DNA of 64,000 nucleotides, taken from NCBI GenBank assembly GCA_963699225.1, contig OY969423.1, positions 1,302,001-1,366,000 on the forward strand, given 5' to 3'. Origin of the DNA: VRUE01 sp963699225. GTDB taxonomy: Bacteria; Actinomycetota; Thermoleophilia; Solirubrobacterales; 70-9. The notes beneath the pieces are model-generated. The model was not told the origin of the DNA. It did not search any database and saw only the letters and a list, made by a program, of their open reading frames with translations. Position 1 is the first letter of the stretch. Every line of letters starts with the position of its first letter. The position numbers were made by a program, and so were the translations under genes. This document shows, in pieces, positions 16,440-24,640 of the stretch.

Positions 16440-17054
16440 ATGACGTCGGCTCCTGGAATCGACGCCGCAGTCGAGAGATCTGATCTGGTCAGGGAGGCGC
16501 TCACGACAGCGCAGCGCGCGCATGCCGGTCAGCTGCGTCGCGGCAGCGATGGGCGACCCTTCATCGACCACCCGGTCGCGGTCGCCGAGCTGCTCTGCGG
16601 AGAGCGCCAGGGCGACGAGGTGATCGCGGCGGCGCTGCTCCACGACGTGGTCGAGAAGAGCGAGATGAGCCTCGACTCGGTACGCGAGCGCTTTGGCGAG
16701 GTCGTCGCGGCGCTGGTCGGGGCGATGACCGAAGACGAGTCGATCCCGACCTATGAGGACCGCAAGGAGGAGCACCGGCGCCGGGTTGCCGAGTCCGAGC
16801 CGGCGGCGCGGGCGATCTTCGCCGCCGACAAACTGACCAATGTGGCGATGCTGCGCGAGGCCTACGCACTGATCGGCGAGGGCGTCAGCGACGAACTCGC
16901 GGTGCCGCTCGACCTGAAGATGTATATCTGGGAGGCCGACCTGGAAATGCTCTTCGACGAGGCGCCGCAGCTGCGCCTCACCAACCAGCTCGCCGATCAG
17001 CTGGTCGCTCTCTGGGGAGACCGTTTCAGGGCCGTGCGTGCCCCGTCAGACTGA
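16440..17054 (+). CDS. HD-domain hydrolase, (p)ppGpp 3'-pyrophosphohydrolase-like
   Basis: 204 residues from ATG 16440. The pattern FIDHPVAVAELL, ALLHDVVEKS and AADKLTNVAMLRE is the HD hydrolase domain of the RelA/SpoT/MESH1 group; the synthetase domain is absent. Known relatives remove the 3'-pyrophosphate of (p)ppGpp. A 59-bp gap separates it from the MBL gene and contains TACGCT, a possible -10 box. The last 29 bp overlap the convergent DUF6328 gene. Activity on (p)ppGpp is likely but not proven by the sequence. Confidence 0.78.
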   Translation: MTSAPGIDAAVERSDLVREALTTAQRAHAGQLRRGSDGRPFIDHPVAVAELLCGERQGDEVIAAALLHDVVEKSEMSLDSVRERFGEVVAALVGAMTEDESIPTYEDRKEEHRRRVAESEPAARAIFAADKLTNVAMLREAYALIGEGVSDELAVPLDLKMYIWEADLEMLFDEAPQLRLTNQLADQLVALWGDRFRAVRAPSD

Positions 17055-17517
17055 GCCGGCGGCGCAGCGGCAGCACGTACCAGAGCCCGGCGAAAGCGCA
17101 GACCGTCCCCAGTCCCGTGATCGCGGTAACGACGCCGCTGCCGAAGAGCACGTCGGTGATCAGCACGATCGCGCCGGTCATCGCCATCGCCAGCAAGGCG
17201 AGGCCGGCAATCGTGAAGCGGTTGGCGAGGCGGATCAGCTCGCGCTTCTGCTGCAGGCGAAAGGTGACGCGGTGGTAGGACGAAGGTGCGATCAGCAGGA
17301 TTGCCGAGAGCGCCGTGCAGAGCAGGGTGAAGAAGTAGACGCCCTTCTCGAAACCGTTGATCTCGGTGAAGTTCTGCTGGAAGGGGACGGCGAGCAGGAA
17401 GGCGAAGAGGACCTGGACGCCGGGCAGGGCGACGCGCAGCTCCTGCAGCAGCTCGCTGAGGTTGCGATCGAGGCGTTCGGTCTCGCTCTCGTCCCGACCC
17501 GACGGGCGTTCCTCCAT
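17026..17517 (-). CDS. DUF6328 family four-helix membrane protein
   Basis: 163 residues from ATG 17517; the longer upstream frame overlaps the photolyase and is not credible. After a charged N-terminus (ESETERLDRNLSELLQELRV) come four hydrophobic segments, including VQVLFAFLLAVPFQ and LCTALSAILLIAPSSYHR. The LLQELRVALPGVQ to IAPSSYHR spacing fits DUF6328, an actinobacterial membrane family of unknown role. Its stop lies inside the end of the HD gene (29-bp convergent overlap), and its start is 18 bp from the photolyase start on the other strand. Confidence 0.8.
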   Translation of the reverse strand: MEERPSGRDESETERLDRNLSELLQELRVALPGVQVLFAFLLAVPFQQNFTEINGFEKGVYFFTLLCTALSAILLIAPSSYHRVTFRLQQKRELIRLANRFTIAGLALLAMAMTGAIVLITDVLFGSGVVTAITGLGTVCAFAGLWYVLPLRRRLSLTGHARP

Positions 17518-17535
17518 CTCATCACCATAGGGGAA

Positions 17536-18888
17536 GTGAGCACCTCGATCGTCCTCTTCAACCGCGACCTCAGGGTGCGCGACAACCCGGCCCTGGCGGC
17601 CGCCGCGAAGGCCGAGCGGACGGTGCCGCTCTTCGTCCTCGACCCGGCATTGCTCGAGTCGCGCTTCGCCGCCCCCAACCGGGTCGCCTTCCTGCTCGAG
17701 TCGCTGCGCGATCTCGGCGAGCGGTTGCGGCGCGCCGGCGGTCGTCTCTATGTTCGGCACGGCGATCCGGTCGAGGAGGCCTTGGCGCTGGCGCGCGAGT
17801 GCGACGCCGGCGAGCTCCACGTCAGCGCCGACTGGAGCGCTTTCGCGCAGCGGCGCGAGGAGCGCCTGCGCCGTGCCTGCAAGGAGCAGCGAATCGCCTT
17901 CCGCACCCATCCGGGCACAACGATCGTCTCGCCCGGCACCGTGACCCCTGGCGGCGGCAATCACTTCAAGGTCTTCAGCCCCTTCCACCGCGCCTGGGAG
18001 GAGGTGCCTTCGCGACCGCTGGCGGCGGCACCGCGGCGGCTGAAAGTGCCCTCGCGGCTGGCGGCTGGGCGGCTGCCGGCGCTCGACTCGCTGCTGCGTG
18101 GCGAGCTCTCGCCCGAGCGAGTTCCAGGTGGCGAGAGCGAAGGCCGCAAGGCGATGCGCGCCTTCCTGCGCGACGGCCTCGCCGGCTACTCCGACCACCA
18201 CGACGACCTGCCGGGCGATGAGACCTCTGGGCTGAGCCCGTACTTGCGCTTTGGCTGCATCTCGCCGCTGGAACTGCTGAGCGAGGCGCGCTCGCGCCGC
18301 GGCGGCGGCGCCTTCGCGCGGCAGCTCTGCTGGCGCGACTTCCACCACCAGGTGCTCGCCGCAAACCCCTCACTGCCCCACCGCGACTACCGTCCGCGCG
18401 GCGACCGCTGGTCGCGCTCGCGCCGCGCCTTCGAGGCCTGGCAGGAGGGGCGCACCGGCTACCCGATCGTCGACGCGGCAATGCGCCAGCTGTGCCGCGA
18501 GGGGCGCATGCACAACCGGGCGCGGATGATCGTCGCCTCCTTCCTGACCAAGGACCTCTACCTCGACTGGCGCTGGGGGGCCGAGCACTTCTGGGACCTG
18601 CTCAGCGACGGTGAGATCGCCAACAACGCCGGTAACTGGCAGTGGGTGGCGGGAACCGGCAACGACACCAGGCCCAACCGCGTCTTCAACCCGATCCGCC
18701 AGGCCCACCGCTTCGATCCCAACGGCGACTACGTGCGCCGTTACCTGCCGGAGCTAGAAACTGTCGCCGGCAAGGCGGTGCACGAGCCATGGCGGCTCGA
18801 CGCCAAGCGGCGGCGCCAGCTCGACTACCCCGGGCCGATCGTCGACCACGACGACGCTGCCGCCGCCTTCCTCGCCCGGCGCACGTAG
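17536..18888 (+). CDS. phr: Deoxyribodipyrimidine photolyase (CPD photolyase)
   Basis: 450 residues from GTG 17536, with AGGGGAA just upstream. The N-terminal antenna domain starts TSIVLFNRDLRVRDNPAL; the FAD domain includes TSGLSPYLRFGCISP near residue 235 and the C-terminal block WQWVAGTGNDTRPNRVFNP with the conserved Trp and Asn residues. The enzyme uses light to split cyclobutane pyrimidine dimers. A class I enzyme by layout. Divergent from DUF6328 and followed 9 bp later by a nucleoside phosphorylase gene. Confidence 0.93.
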   Translation: MSTSIVLFNRDLRVRDNPALAAAAKAERTVPLFVLDPALLESRFAAPNRVAFLLESLRDLGERLRRAGGRLYVRHGDPVEEALALARECDAGELHVSADWSAFAQRREERLRRACKEQRIAFRTHPGTTIVSPGTVTPGGGNHFKVFSPFHRAWEEVPSRPLAAAPRRLKVPSRLAAGRLPALDSLLRGELSPERVPGGESEGRKAMRAFLRDGLAGYSDHHDDLPGDETSGLSPYLRFGCISPLELLSEARSRRGGGAFARQLCWRDFHHQVLAANPSLPHRDYRPRGDRWSRSRRAFEAWQEGRTGYPIVDAAMRQLCREGRMHNRARMIVASFLTKDLYLDWRWGAEHFWDLLSDGEIANNAGNWQWVAGTGNDTRPNRVFNPIRQAHRFDPNGDYVRRYLPELETVAGKAVHEPWRLDAKRRRQLDYPGPIVDHDDAAAAFLARRT

Positions 18889-18897
18889 GATCGGGCC

Positions 18898-19575
18898 GTG
18901 GGACGGCTTGCGGTGGTGCTCGGCAGCAGTGCGCTCGGTCCAGGTGGCGAGACGATCGCCGCGGCGGGCGCCGAGCACGGTGCCGCGATCGTGCAGCGCC
19001 ACGGTGGCGAGGAGTACGTGCTGCCGCACGAGATCGACCACATCGCCAACCTGCGGGCGCTGGTCGAGCAGGGCTGCGACCGCGTGCTGGCGATCGCCTC
19101 GGTTGGCTCGCTGGACGCCGAGCTGCCGGTCGGCAGCCTGCTCTGCCCCGACGACTTCATCGCCCTCCACCTCGGCCTCTCCTCCTTCGGCGACGAGCGC
19201 GCCCACCGGGCACCGCGCTTCGACCCGGTCTGGCGCGAGGAAGTCCTTGCCGCCTGGAACGCCAGCCCGGCCAAGGTGCGCGACGGCGGCGTCTACTGGC
19301 AGGCGATCGGCCCGCGCTTCGAGACCCCGGCCGAGATCCGCCTGATGGCGGCGCACGCCGACGTGGTCGGGATGACAATCGCCTCGGAGTGCATCGTCGC
19401 CGCCGAGCTCGGGCTTGCCTACGCGGCGATCTGCGTCGTCGACAACCTCGCCAACGGCATCGGTCCGGATCCGCTGGAGATCATCGAGCTGGAAGCGGCG
19501 CGGGCCGGCAATGCCCTGCAGCTGCACGATGGCCTAGCCGCGGTGCTGCCCCAGCTCGGCGCTGTGGGCCGGTGA
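18898..19575 (+). CDS. Nucleoside phosphorylase of the MTA phosphorylase family; probable 5'-methylthioinosine phosphorylase
   Basis: 225 residues from GTG 18898. LAIASVGSLDAELPVGSLLCPDDFI is the MTAP/PNP-II signature and GGVYWQAIGPRFETPAEIR the ribose/phosphate region. In adenine-specific MTA phosphorylases two Asp residues (human 220 and 222) hold the base; in my hand alignment of this loop (ICVVDNLANG) they are Asn183 and Ala185, which fits a 6-oxopurine base. The next gene, overlapping by GTGA, encodes an MTA/SAH deaminase that would supply methylthioinosine. I therefore favour methylthioinosine over methylthioadenosine as substrate; shorter than most MTAPs (about 260-280 residues). Confidence 0.82.
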   Translation: MGRLAVVLGSSALGPGGETIAAAGAEHGAAIVQRHGGEEYVLPHEIDHIANLRALVEQGCDRVLAIASVGSLDAELPVGSLLCPDDFIALHLGLSSFGDERAHRAPRFDPVWREEVLAAWNASPAKVRDGGVYWQAIGPRFETPAEIRLMAAHADVVGMTIASECIVAAELGLAYAAICVVDNLANGIGPDPLEIIELEAARAGNALQLHDGLAAVLPQLGAVGR

Positions 19576-20807
19576 GCACGGGGACGCTCACCGTCACCGG
19601 CGCCGTCCTCGACGGCGAGAGCGTCGGAGTGCGCTGTGTCGACGGGACGATCGCGGCGCTCGGGCCTGACCTGGTGCCGGAGCCGGGCGATGAGACGATC
19701 GACGCCGCCGGGGCGCCGCTGGTCGCCCCGCTGCTCAACGGCCACACCCATGCGGCGATGACCCTCTTCCGCGGCTTCGGCGGCGACCTGCCGCTGATGC
19801 GCTGGCTGCGCGAGGTGATCTGGCCAATTGAGGCGAAGCTCGAGCCCGAAGACGTCTACTGGGGCACGCGGTTGGCCTGCCTGGAGATGATTCGCACCGG
19901 CACCGCGCGCTTCTGGGACATGTACTGGCACCCGGGGGCGACGGCGCGAGCGGTAACCGACGCCGGCCTGCGGGCGACGATCGGTGGCCCGCTCTTCGAC
20001 GCCGACGGCGACACCGAGGCGATGCAGGCGACCGCGCTCGGCAACCTCGACGAGCTCGCCGGGTTCGGCCCGCGGATCGACGCTGCGCTGGCCCCGCACT
20101 CGATCTACACGGTCAGCGAGGAGCTGCTGCGCTGGACCGCTGAACGGGCCGCGGAGCACGGGCTGCCGGTCCACATCCATCTCTCCGAGACCGAGCAGGA
20201 GGTCGCGGACTGCGTCGCCGAGCACGGCGTGCGTCCCGCCGTCTACCTCGACCGGCTCGGCGTGCTGAACGAGCACACGATCCTCGCCCACGGAGTCTGG
20301 CTCGACCAGGAGGAGCTGGCGCTGATCGCCGGGCGCGGCTGCACGGTCGTCACCAACCCGGTCGCCAACATGAAGCTCGCGGTCGGTGGCATCTTCCCCT
20401 ACCCGGCAGCGCGGAGCGCCGGCGTCGCCGTCGGCCTCGGCACCGACGGCGCCGGCTCCAACGACTCGCTCGACCTCTTCTCCGACCTCAAGGCTTTCGC
20501 CCTTGTCCAGCGCCACGCCAACGGCGATCCCACTGTTGTGCCGGCCGAGGAGGCATGGCGGATCGCCAGCGGCGACGCCCGCCTCGAGGTCGGCGGACCA
20601 GCGGACTTCCTGCTGTTGCGACCGAACTCGCCCGAGCTCAGCCTCGGCGACCTGTACTCGGACCTGGTCTACGCGGCGAACGGGTCGATCGTCGACACCA
20701 CGGTCCTCGGCGGGCGGGTGTTGATGCGCGGCGGCGAGGTGCCGGGCTGCGAGGAAGTCGTCGCCCGGGCGGTCGAGCGCTCGCGACGGCTCGGCATCGG
20801 AACCTAG
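19572..20807 (+). CDS. mtaD: 5-methylthioadenosine/S-adenosylhomocysteine deaminase (amidohydrolase)
   Basis: 411 residues from GTG 19572, overlapping the phosphorylase stop as GTGA. LLNGHTHAAMTLFRGFGGDLPLMRWL near residues 54-80 holds the HxH metal site and the substrate-binding Trp region; HIHLSETEQE and AHGVWLDQEE give the later His ligands and GLGTDGAGSNDSLDL the Asp. These match the MTA/SAH deaminase group of the ATZ/TRZ amidohydrolases. It would turn methylthioadenosine into methylthioinosine and SAH into S-inosylhomocysteine. An SAH hydrolase gene (33913-35331) offers the alternative SAH route. Confidence 0.87.
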   Translation: MSTGTLTVTGAVLDGESVGVRCVDGTIAALGPDLVPEPGDETIDAAGAPLVAPLLNGHTHAAMTLFRGFGGDLPLMRWLREVIWPIEAKLEPEDVYWGTRLACLEMIRTGTARFWDMYWHPGATARAVTDAGLRATIGGPLFDADGDTEAMQATALGNLDELAGFGPRIDAALAPHSIYTVSEELLRWTAERAAEHGLPVHIHLSETEQEVADCVAEHGVRPAVYLDRLGVLNEHTILAHGVWLDQEELALIAGRGCTVVTNPVANMKLAVGGIFPYPAARSAGVAVGLGTDGAGSNDSLDLFSDLKAFALVQRHANGDPTVVPAEEAWRIASGDARLEVGGPADFLLLRPNSPELSLGDLYSDLVYAANGSIVDTTVLGGRVLMRGGEVPGCEEVVARAVERSRRLGIGT

Positions 20808-20825
20808 TAGCACCTTCTCTTCTTG

Positions 20826-20842
20826 ATACCCCCCGGGGGTAT
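20826..20842. promoter_or_regulatory. CsoR/RcnR-type operator (perfect palindrome)
   Basis: ATACCCCCCGGGGGTAT is a perfect 8+1+8 palindrome ending 14 bp before the permease ATG. G/C-tract palindromes flanked by AT, of the form TACCCC...GGGGTA, are the known targets of CsoR/RcnR-family metal- or persulfide-responsive repressors. TATGCT (20840-20845) overlaps it and could be the -10 box, giving a nearly leaderless mRNA. No CsoR-family gene is present in the window, so the repressor would act in trans. Confidence 0.6.
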
Positions 20843-20856
20843 GCTACGGTGGCTCC

Positions 20857-21939
20857 ATGGCCGACGTCGCGGGCACGATCCTAGAAGGGCTCAAGCAGTC
20901 CTTCCTGATGGCCTACGAGGTCTGGTGGGCGCTGGTCTTCGGCTTCGCGATCTCGGCGATCGTCCAGGCCTGGGTGCCGAAGGAGCGGATCGAGGCGACG
21001 ATGGCCGGTGGCGGGGCGAAGCCAATCGCCTGGGCGACGGGCCTCGGCGCCGCCTCCTCCTCCTGCTCCTACGCGGCGATCGCGATCGCCAAGAGCCTCT
21101 TCCAGAAGGGCGCCTCGGCCGCCTCGGCGCTGGCCTTCCAGTTCGCCTCGACCAACCTGGTCTGGGAGCTGGGCCTGGTGCTCTGGGTCCTGCTCGGCTG
21201 GCAGTTCACCCTTGCCGAGTACCTCGGCGGCATCTTGATGATCGTGCTGATGGCGCTGCTGCTGCGCGTCTTCGTCTCGCCGCGACTCGAGGAGCAAGCC
21301 CGGACGCACGCTCAGGATGCGGACGCCGGGCACGAACACGAGCACGAGCGGGGCTGGACGGCGGTCGCTGTCAACTTCCGCGGCGACTGGCTGATGCTCT
21401 GGAAGGAGATCGGCATCGGCTTCCTGCTCGCCGGCTTCATCGGCCTGCTCGGCGACGACTTCTTCAACGTCCTCTTCCTCAGCGGCGGGCCGGGCTGGCT
21501 GGTCGCGATCGAGAACGTCATCGTCGGGCCGCTGATCGCCGTGCTCAGCTTCGTCTGCTCGGTCGGCAACATCCCCCTCGCCGCCGTGCTCTGGTCGGGC
21601 GGGATCAGCTTTGCCGGGGTGATGGCCTTCATCTTCGCCGACCTGATCGTGCTGCCGATCATCGCGATCTACCGCAAGTACTACGGCTGGGCATTCACCG
21701 TGCGGATCGTCACCTTGATGCTGCTGACGATGATCGTCGCGGCGCTGGCGATCGACGCCCTCTTCAGCGCCGCCGGACTGATCCCGACCACGCGGCCGAG
21801 CCGCGCCGATGTCTTCGGCTCGGTGCAACTCGACTACAAGCTGGTGCTCAACATCCTCGGCTTGATCGTCTTCGCCGCGCTCTTCTGGCTCAGCCGCCAG
21901 GCGCGCCCGACCGCGCACAGCTGCCCCGCCCACGCTTAA
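20857..21939 (+). CDS. Permease of the DUF318/ArsP (YraQ) family
   Basis: 360 residues, about eight or nine membrane helices. ASSSCSYAAIAIAKSLFQKG near residues 66-85 and QFASTNLVWELG are the conserved blocks of the PF03773 permeases, a family that includes organoarsenical exporter ArsP. A central cytoplasmic loop, HAQDADAGHEHEHERGW (about residues 150-166), is His/Asp-rich and may bind metal. Together with the CsoR-like operator this argues for export of a metal, metalloid or thiol-reactive compound. The exact substrate is unknown. Confidence 0.82.
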   Translation: MADVAGTILEGLKQSFLMAYEVWWALVFGFAISAIVQAWVPKERIEATMAGGGAKPIAWATGLGAASSSCSYAAIAIAKSLFQKGASAASALAFQFASTNLVWELGLVLWVLLGWQFTLAEYLGGILMIVLMALLLRVFVSPRLEEQARTHAQDADAGHEHEHERGWTAVAVNFRGDWLMLWKEIGIGFLLAGFIGLLGDDFFNVLFLSGGPGWLVAIENVIVGPLIAVLSFVCSVGNIPLAAVLWSGGISFAGVMAFIFADLIVLPIIAIYRKYYGWAFTVRIVTLMLLTMIVAALAIDALFSAAGLIPTTRPSRADVFGSVQLDYKLVLNILGLIVFAALFWLSRQARPTAHSCPAHA

Positions 21940-21972
21940 CGCCGCTCCTCAAGGGGTATAGGCTCGGCTCGA

Positions 21973-23166
21973 GTGCCCAGCGACGAGCTGACTGAAAAGT
22001 CCAGTGCCGGGGCCTCCCCCGTCCGCTACGCAGGCGCGACCAAGCGTTATCCGGGCTCTGCCAAAGCAGCCGTCGAGGACCTCACCCTCGAGGTGCCGGC
22101 GGGCGAGATCTGCGTCCTGGTCGGGCCGTCGGGCTGCGGCAAGACGACGGCGATGCGGATGGTCAACCGCATGGTCGAGATCAGCGAGGGCGACATCCTG
22201 ATCGGCGATCGCTCGGTCCGCGATCGCAGTCCGGCCCAGTTGCGGCGTGAGATCGGCTACGTGATCCAGCAGGTCGGACTTTTCCCCCACCGGACGATCG
22301 CCGAGAACATCGTCGCCGTACCCCAACTGCTGGGCTGGAAGAAGGAGCGCGCCGCTGCCCGCGGCGCCGAGCTGCTGTCCCTGATCGGGCTCGATCCCGA
22401 CCTCGCCGATCGCTACCCGGCGCAGCTCTCAGGCGGCCAGCAGCAACGGGTTGGCGTCGCCCGCGCACTGGCCGCGGACCCACTGGTGATGCTGATGGAC
22501 GAGCCCTTTGGCGCGATCGACCCGATCAGCCGCGAGCGCCTGCAGAACGAGTTCCTGCGCCTGCAGGCGGAGCTGCGCAAGACCGTCCTCTTCGTCACCC
22601 ACGACATCGACGAGGCGATCAAGATGGGTGACCGGATCGCGATCATGCGCGAGGGCGGCAAGGTCGCCCAGTACGCGACCCCGGCGGAGGTGCTGATGGA
22701 CCCTGCCGACGAGTTCGTCGAGGACTTCGTCGGCGCCGACCGGGCGCTGAAGCGCCTGGCGCTGATGCGGGTCGCCGACATCGACCTCTGGAAGGCGCCG
22801 CTCGCCTACGTCGGGCAGCCGACCGCCGAGGTGAGGGCGAAGCTGGCCGAGCCCGACGTCGAGGTCCCCTATCCGCTGCTGGTCGACAGCGAGCGCCGTC
22901 CGCTCGGTTGGCTCTCCGAGCGCGACCTGGCCGACGAGCAGGTGCCGAGACAACCCGACTCGCCGCTGGGACCGCTGCTCGACCGCGACGACATCATGCG
23001 CGACGCCCTTGCCGACCTGTTGCAGGGCGAGGCGCAGTACGCCGCCGTGGTCGACCACGAAGGCCGCATCGACGGCGTCCTCTCGGTCGAGATCATCTCC
23101 GAGTTCCTCAAATCACCGCAGGCGAAGACCGAGGAGCACAGTGCCGTGGAGCGGCCACATGGCTAG
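21973..23166 (+). CDS. Glycine betaine/choline ABC transporter ATP-binding protein (OpuCA/ProV-like)
   Basis: 397 residues from GTG 21973. Walker A GPSGCGKTTAMRM, signature LSGGQQQRVGVARAL, Walker B MLMDEPFGAIDP, and H-loop VTHDIDEA. The C-terminal part (about 255-380) is a CBS-domain pair (MRVADIDLWKAPLAYVG, YPLLVDSERRPLGWLSERDL, AAVVDHEGRIDGVLSVE), the osmosensing regulatory module of OpuA/OpuC ATPases. First of four genes: ATPase, two permeases and a binding lipoprotein for compatible-solute uptake. Confidence 0.92.
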   Translation: MPSDELTEKSSAGASPVRYAGATKRYPGSAKAAVEDLTLEVPAGEICVLVGPSGCGKTTAMRMVNRMVEISEGDILIGDRSVRDRSPAQLRREIGYVIQQVGLFPHRTIAENIVAVPQLLGWKKERAAARGAELLSLIGLDPDLADRYPAQLSGGQQQRVGVARALAADPLVMLMDEPFGAIDPISRERLQNEFLRLQAELRKTVLFVTHDIDEAIKMGDRIAIMREGGKVAQYATPAEVLMDPADEFVEDFVGADRALKRLALMRVADIDLWKAPLAYVGQPTAEVRAKLAEPDVEVPYPLLVDSERRPLGWLSERDLADEQVPRQPDSPLGPLLDRDDIMRDALADLLQGEAQYAAVVDHEGRIDGVLSVEIISEFLKSPQAKTEEHSAVERPHG

Positions 23167-23899
23167 CCCGGCGCTCAGCCTCGCCGCGGTTGGCGAAGTC
23201 GGCAAGGGGTTCTTCCACGAACGCACGACGCAGTCATGCCAAGCGAAGCCAAGCCACCTGTTCTGCTGGGACTGGGCGCGCGAACACATCGACCGCTACG
23301 GGACCCCGACGCTGCAGCAGTTCGAACTCGTCGCGATCTCCGTCGTGCTTGGCTTCACGGTTGCCTTCGCACTGGCGCTGCTTGCGCATCGTCGCCGTTG
23401 GTTGAAGCCGCCGCTGCTGGCCGGGACCGGGATCCTCTACGCGGTCCCCAGCGTCGCCTTCTTCCTTTTGCTGCTGCCGATCACCGGCCGCGGTCGCGAG
23501 ACCGCGATCATCGCTCTCAGCGCCTACACGTTGCAGATCATCTACCGCAACGTCACCGTCGGCCTTGGCAACGTGCCCGAGTCGGCAAAGGACGCCGCCC
23601 GCGGCATGGGTATGACCACCCGCCAGATCCTCTGGCGGGTGGAGCTGCCCCTGGCCATACCGGAGATCATCGGCGGGCTGAGGATCGCCACTGTCAGCAC
23701 CGTCGCGATCGCGACGCTGGCGGTCTTCGCCCACGCCGGTGGCCTCGGCACTCAGATCTACGGCGAAGCGAACCTCCATTTTCCGACCTCGATCATCATC
23801 GCCGGGGGAATCGCGATGCTGATGGCGCTCATCTTTGACGCGATCCTGCTGACCATCCAGCGCTTCAGCACGCCCTGGCGCCGGGTGAGGTCGTCGTGA
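23159..23899 (+). CDS. Betaine/choline ABC transporter permease 1
   Basis: 246 residues from ATG 23159, overlapping the ATPase stop by 8 bp. Six hydrophobic segments; the cytoplasmic EAA loop is AKDAARGMGMTTRQILWRVELPLAIPEI near residues 138-166. The N-terminal 40 residues (TQSCQAKPSHLFCWDWAREH) are hydrophilic and carry two cysteines before the first helix. Pairs with the second permease, which starts 4 bp before this stop (GTGA). Confidence 0.9.
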   Translation: MASPALSLAAVGEVGKGFFHERTTQSCQAKPSHLFCWDWAREHIDRYGTPTLQQFELVAISVVLGFTVAFALALLAHRRRWLKPPLLAGTGILYAVPSVAFFLLLLPITGRGRETAIIALSAYTLQIIYRNVTVGLGNVPESAKDAARGMGMTTRQILWRVELPLAIPEIIGGLRIATVSTVAIATLAVFAHAGGLGTQIYGEANLHFPTSIIIAGGIAMLMALIFDAILLTIQRFSTPWRRVRSS

Positions 23900-24606
23900 G
23901 CGCCACGCCGGTGCTTGCCTCGTTCGGCGGTGCCTTCGAATTCATCTTCACGCCGCAGCGCTCCAACGTCACCGGCGGCAAGGGCGTCGGCGGCATCCAT
24001 CAGGTGCTCGAACTCGCGCTCACCCAGCTCGAGGTGACGGTGCTTGCCCTGGCTCTGGCGCTGGTGATCGCCCTGCCGGCGGGCCTGTACTTCGGTCACA
24101 AGGGGACCGGAGAACTGCTCGCGATCGGCCTCGGCAACGCCGGCCGCGCGGTCCCCGAGCTGGCGCTGATCGCGCTGATGGCGGCGGTAATCGGGGTCGG
24201 CCTGCTCAACCTCACCGTCGCCCTGGCAATCCTTGGCATACCCCCAATCCTGACCAACACTTTCGTCGGCATCCGCGAGGTTGACCGCGCCAGCGTCGAA
24301 GCTGCCCGCGGCATCGGCATGACCGAGTTCGAGATCGTGCGCAAGGTCGAGGCGCCGATGGCGATACCGAGCATCTTCACCGGCATTCGCACGGCAACGA
24401 TCAACATCGTCGCCACCGCGACGATCGCGCCGCTGGCGGGAGTGGCGACGCTCGGCGAATTCATCATCGGCGAAAACGTCTACGGCGACAACGGGGTGCT
24501 GGCAGGGGCAATTTTGGTCGCCCTCCTCGCCTTGGCCCTCGAGTTCGGGCTCGCCGCAATTCAACGTCGGCTCACTTCGAAAGGCTTGAAGCTGACCCCT
24601 GTATGA
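23896..24606 (+). CDS. Betaine/choline ABC transporter permease 2
   Basis: 236 residues from GTG 23896. Membrane segments include LEVTVLALALALVIALPAGLYFG and ELALIALMAAVIGVGLL. The EAA loop is VEAARGIGMTEFEIVRKVEAPMAIPSI. Both permeases are in the OpuCB/OpuCD size class. It sits between permease 1 (4-bp overlap) and the substrate-binding lipoprotein (34-bp gap). Confidence 0.9.
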   Translation: MSATPVLASFGGAFEFIFTPQRSNVTGGKGVGGIHQVLELALTQLEVTVLALALALVIALPAGLYFGHKGTGELLAIGLGNAGRAVPELALIALMAAVIGVGLLNLTVALAILGIPPILTNTFVGIREVDRASVEAARGIGMTEFEIVRKVEAPMAIPSIFTGIRTATINIVATATIAPLAGVATLGEFIIGENVYGDNGVLAGAILVALLALALEFGLAAIQRRLTSKGLKLTPV

Positions 24607-24640
24607 GTCTCGTCCACGTAAACGACAAGAGAGGAATCAA

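Noticed and set aside
17026..18348. 440-codon minus-strand frame over the photolyase gene
   Set aside because: Only its last 163 codons encode a real protein (DUF6328); the rest is Arg/Ala/Gly-rich shadow of phr.
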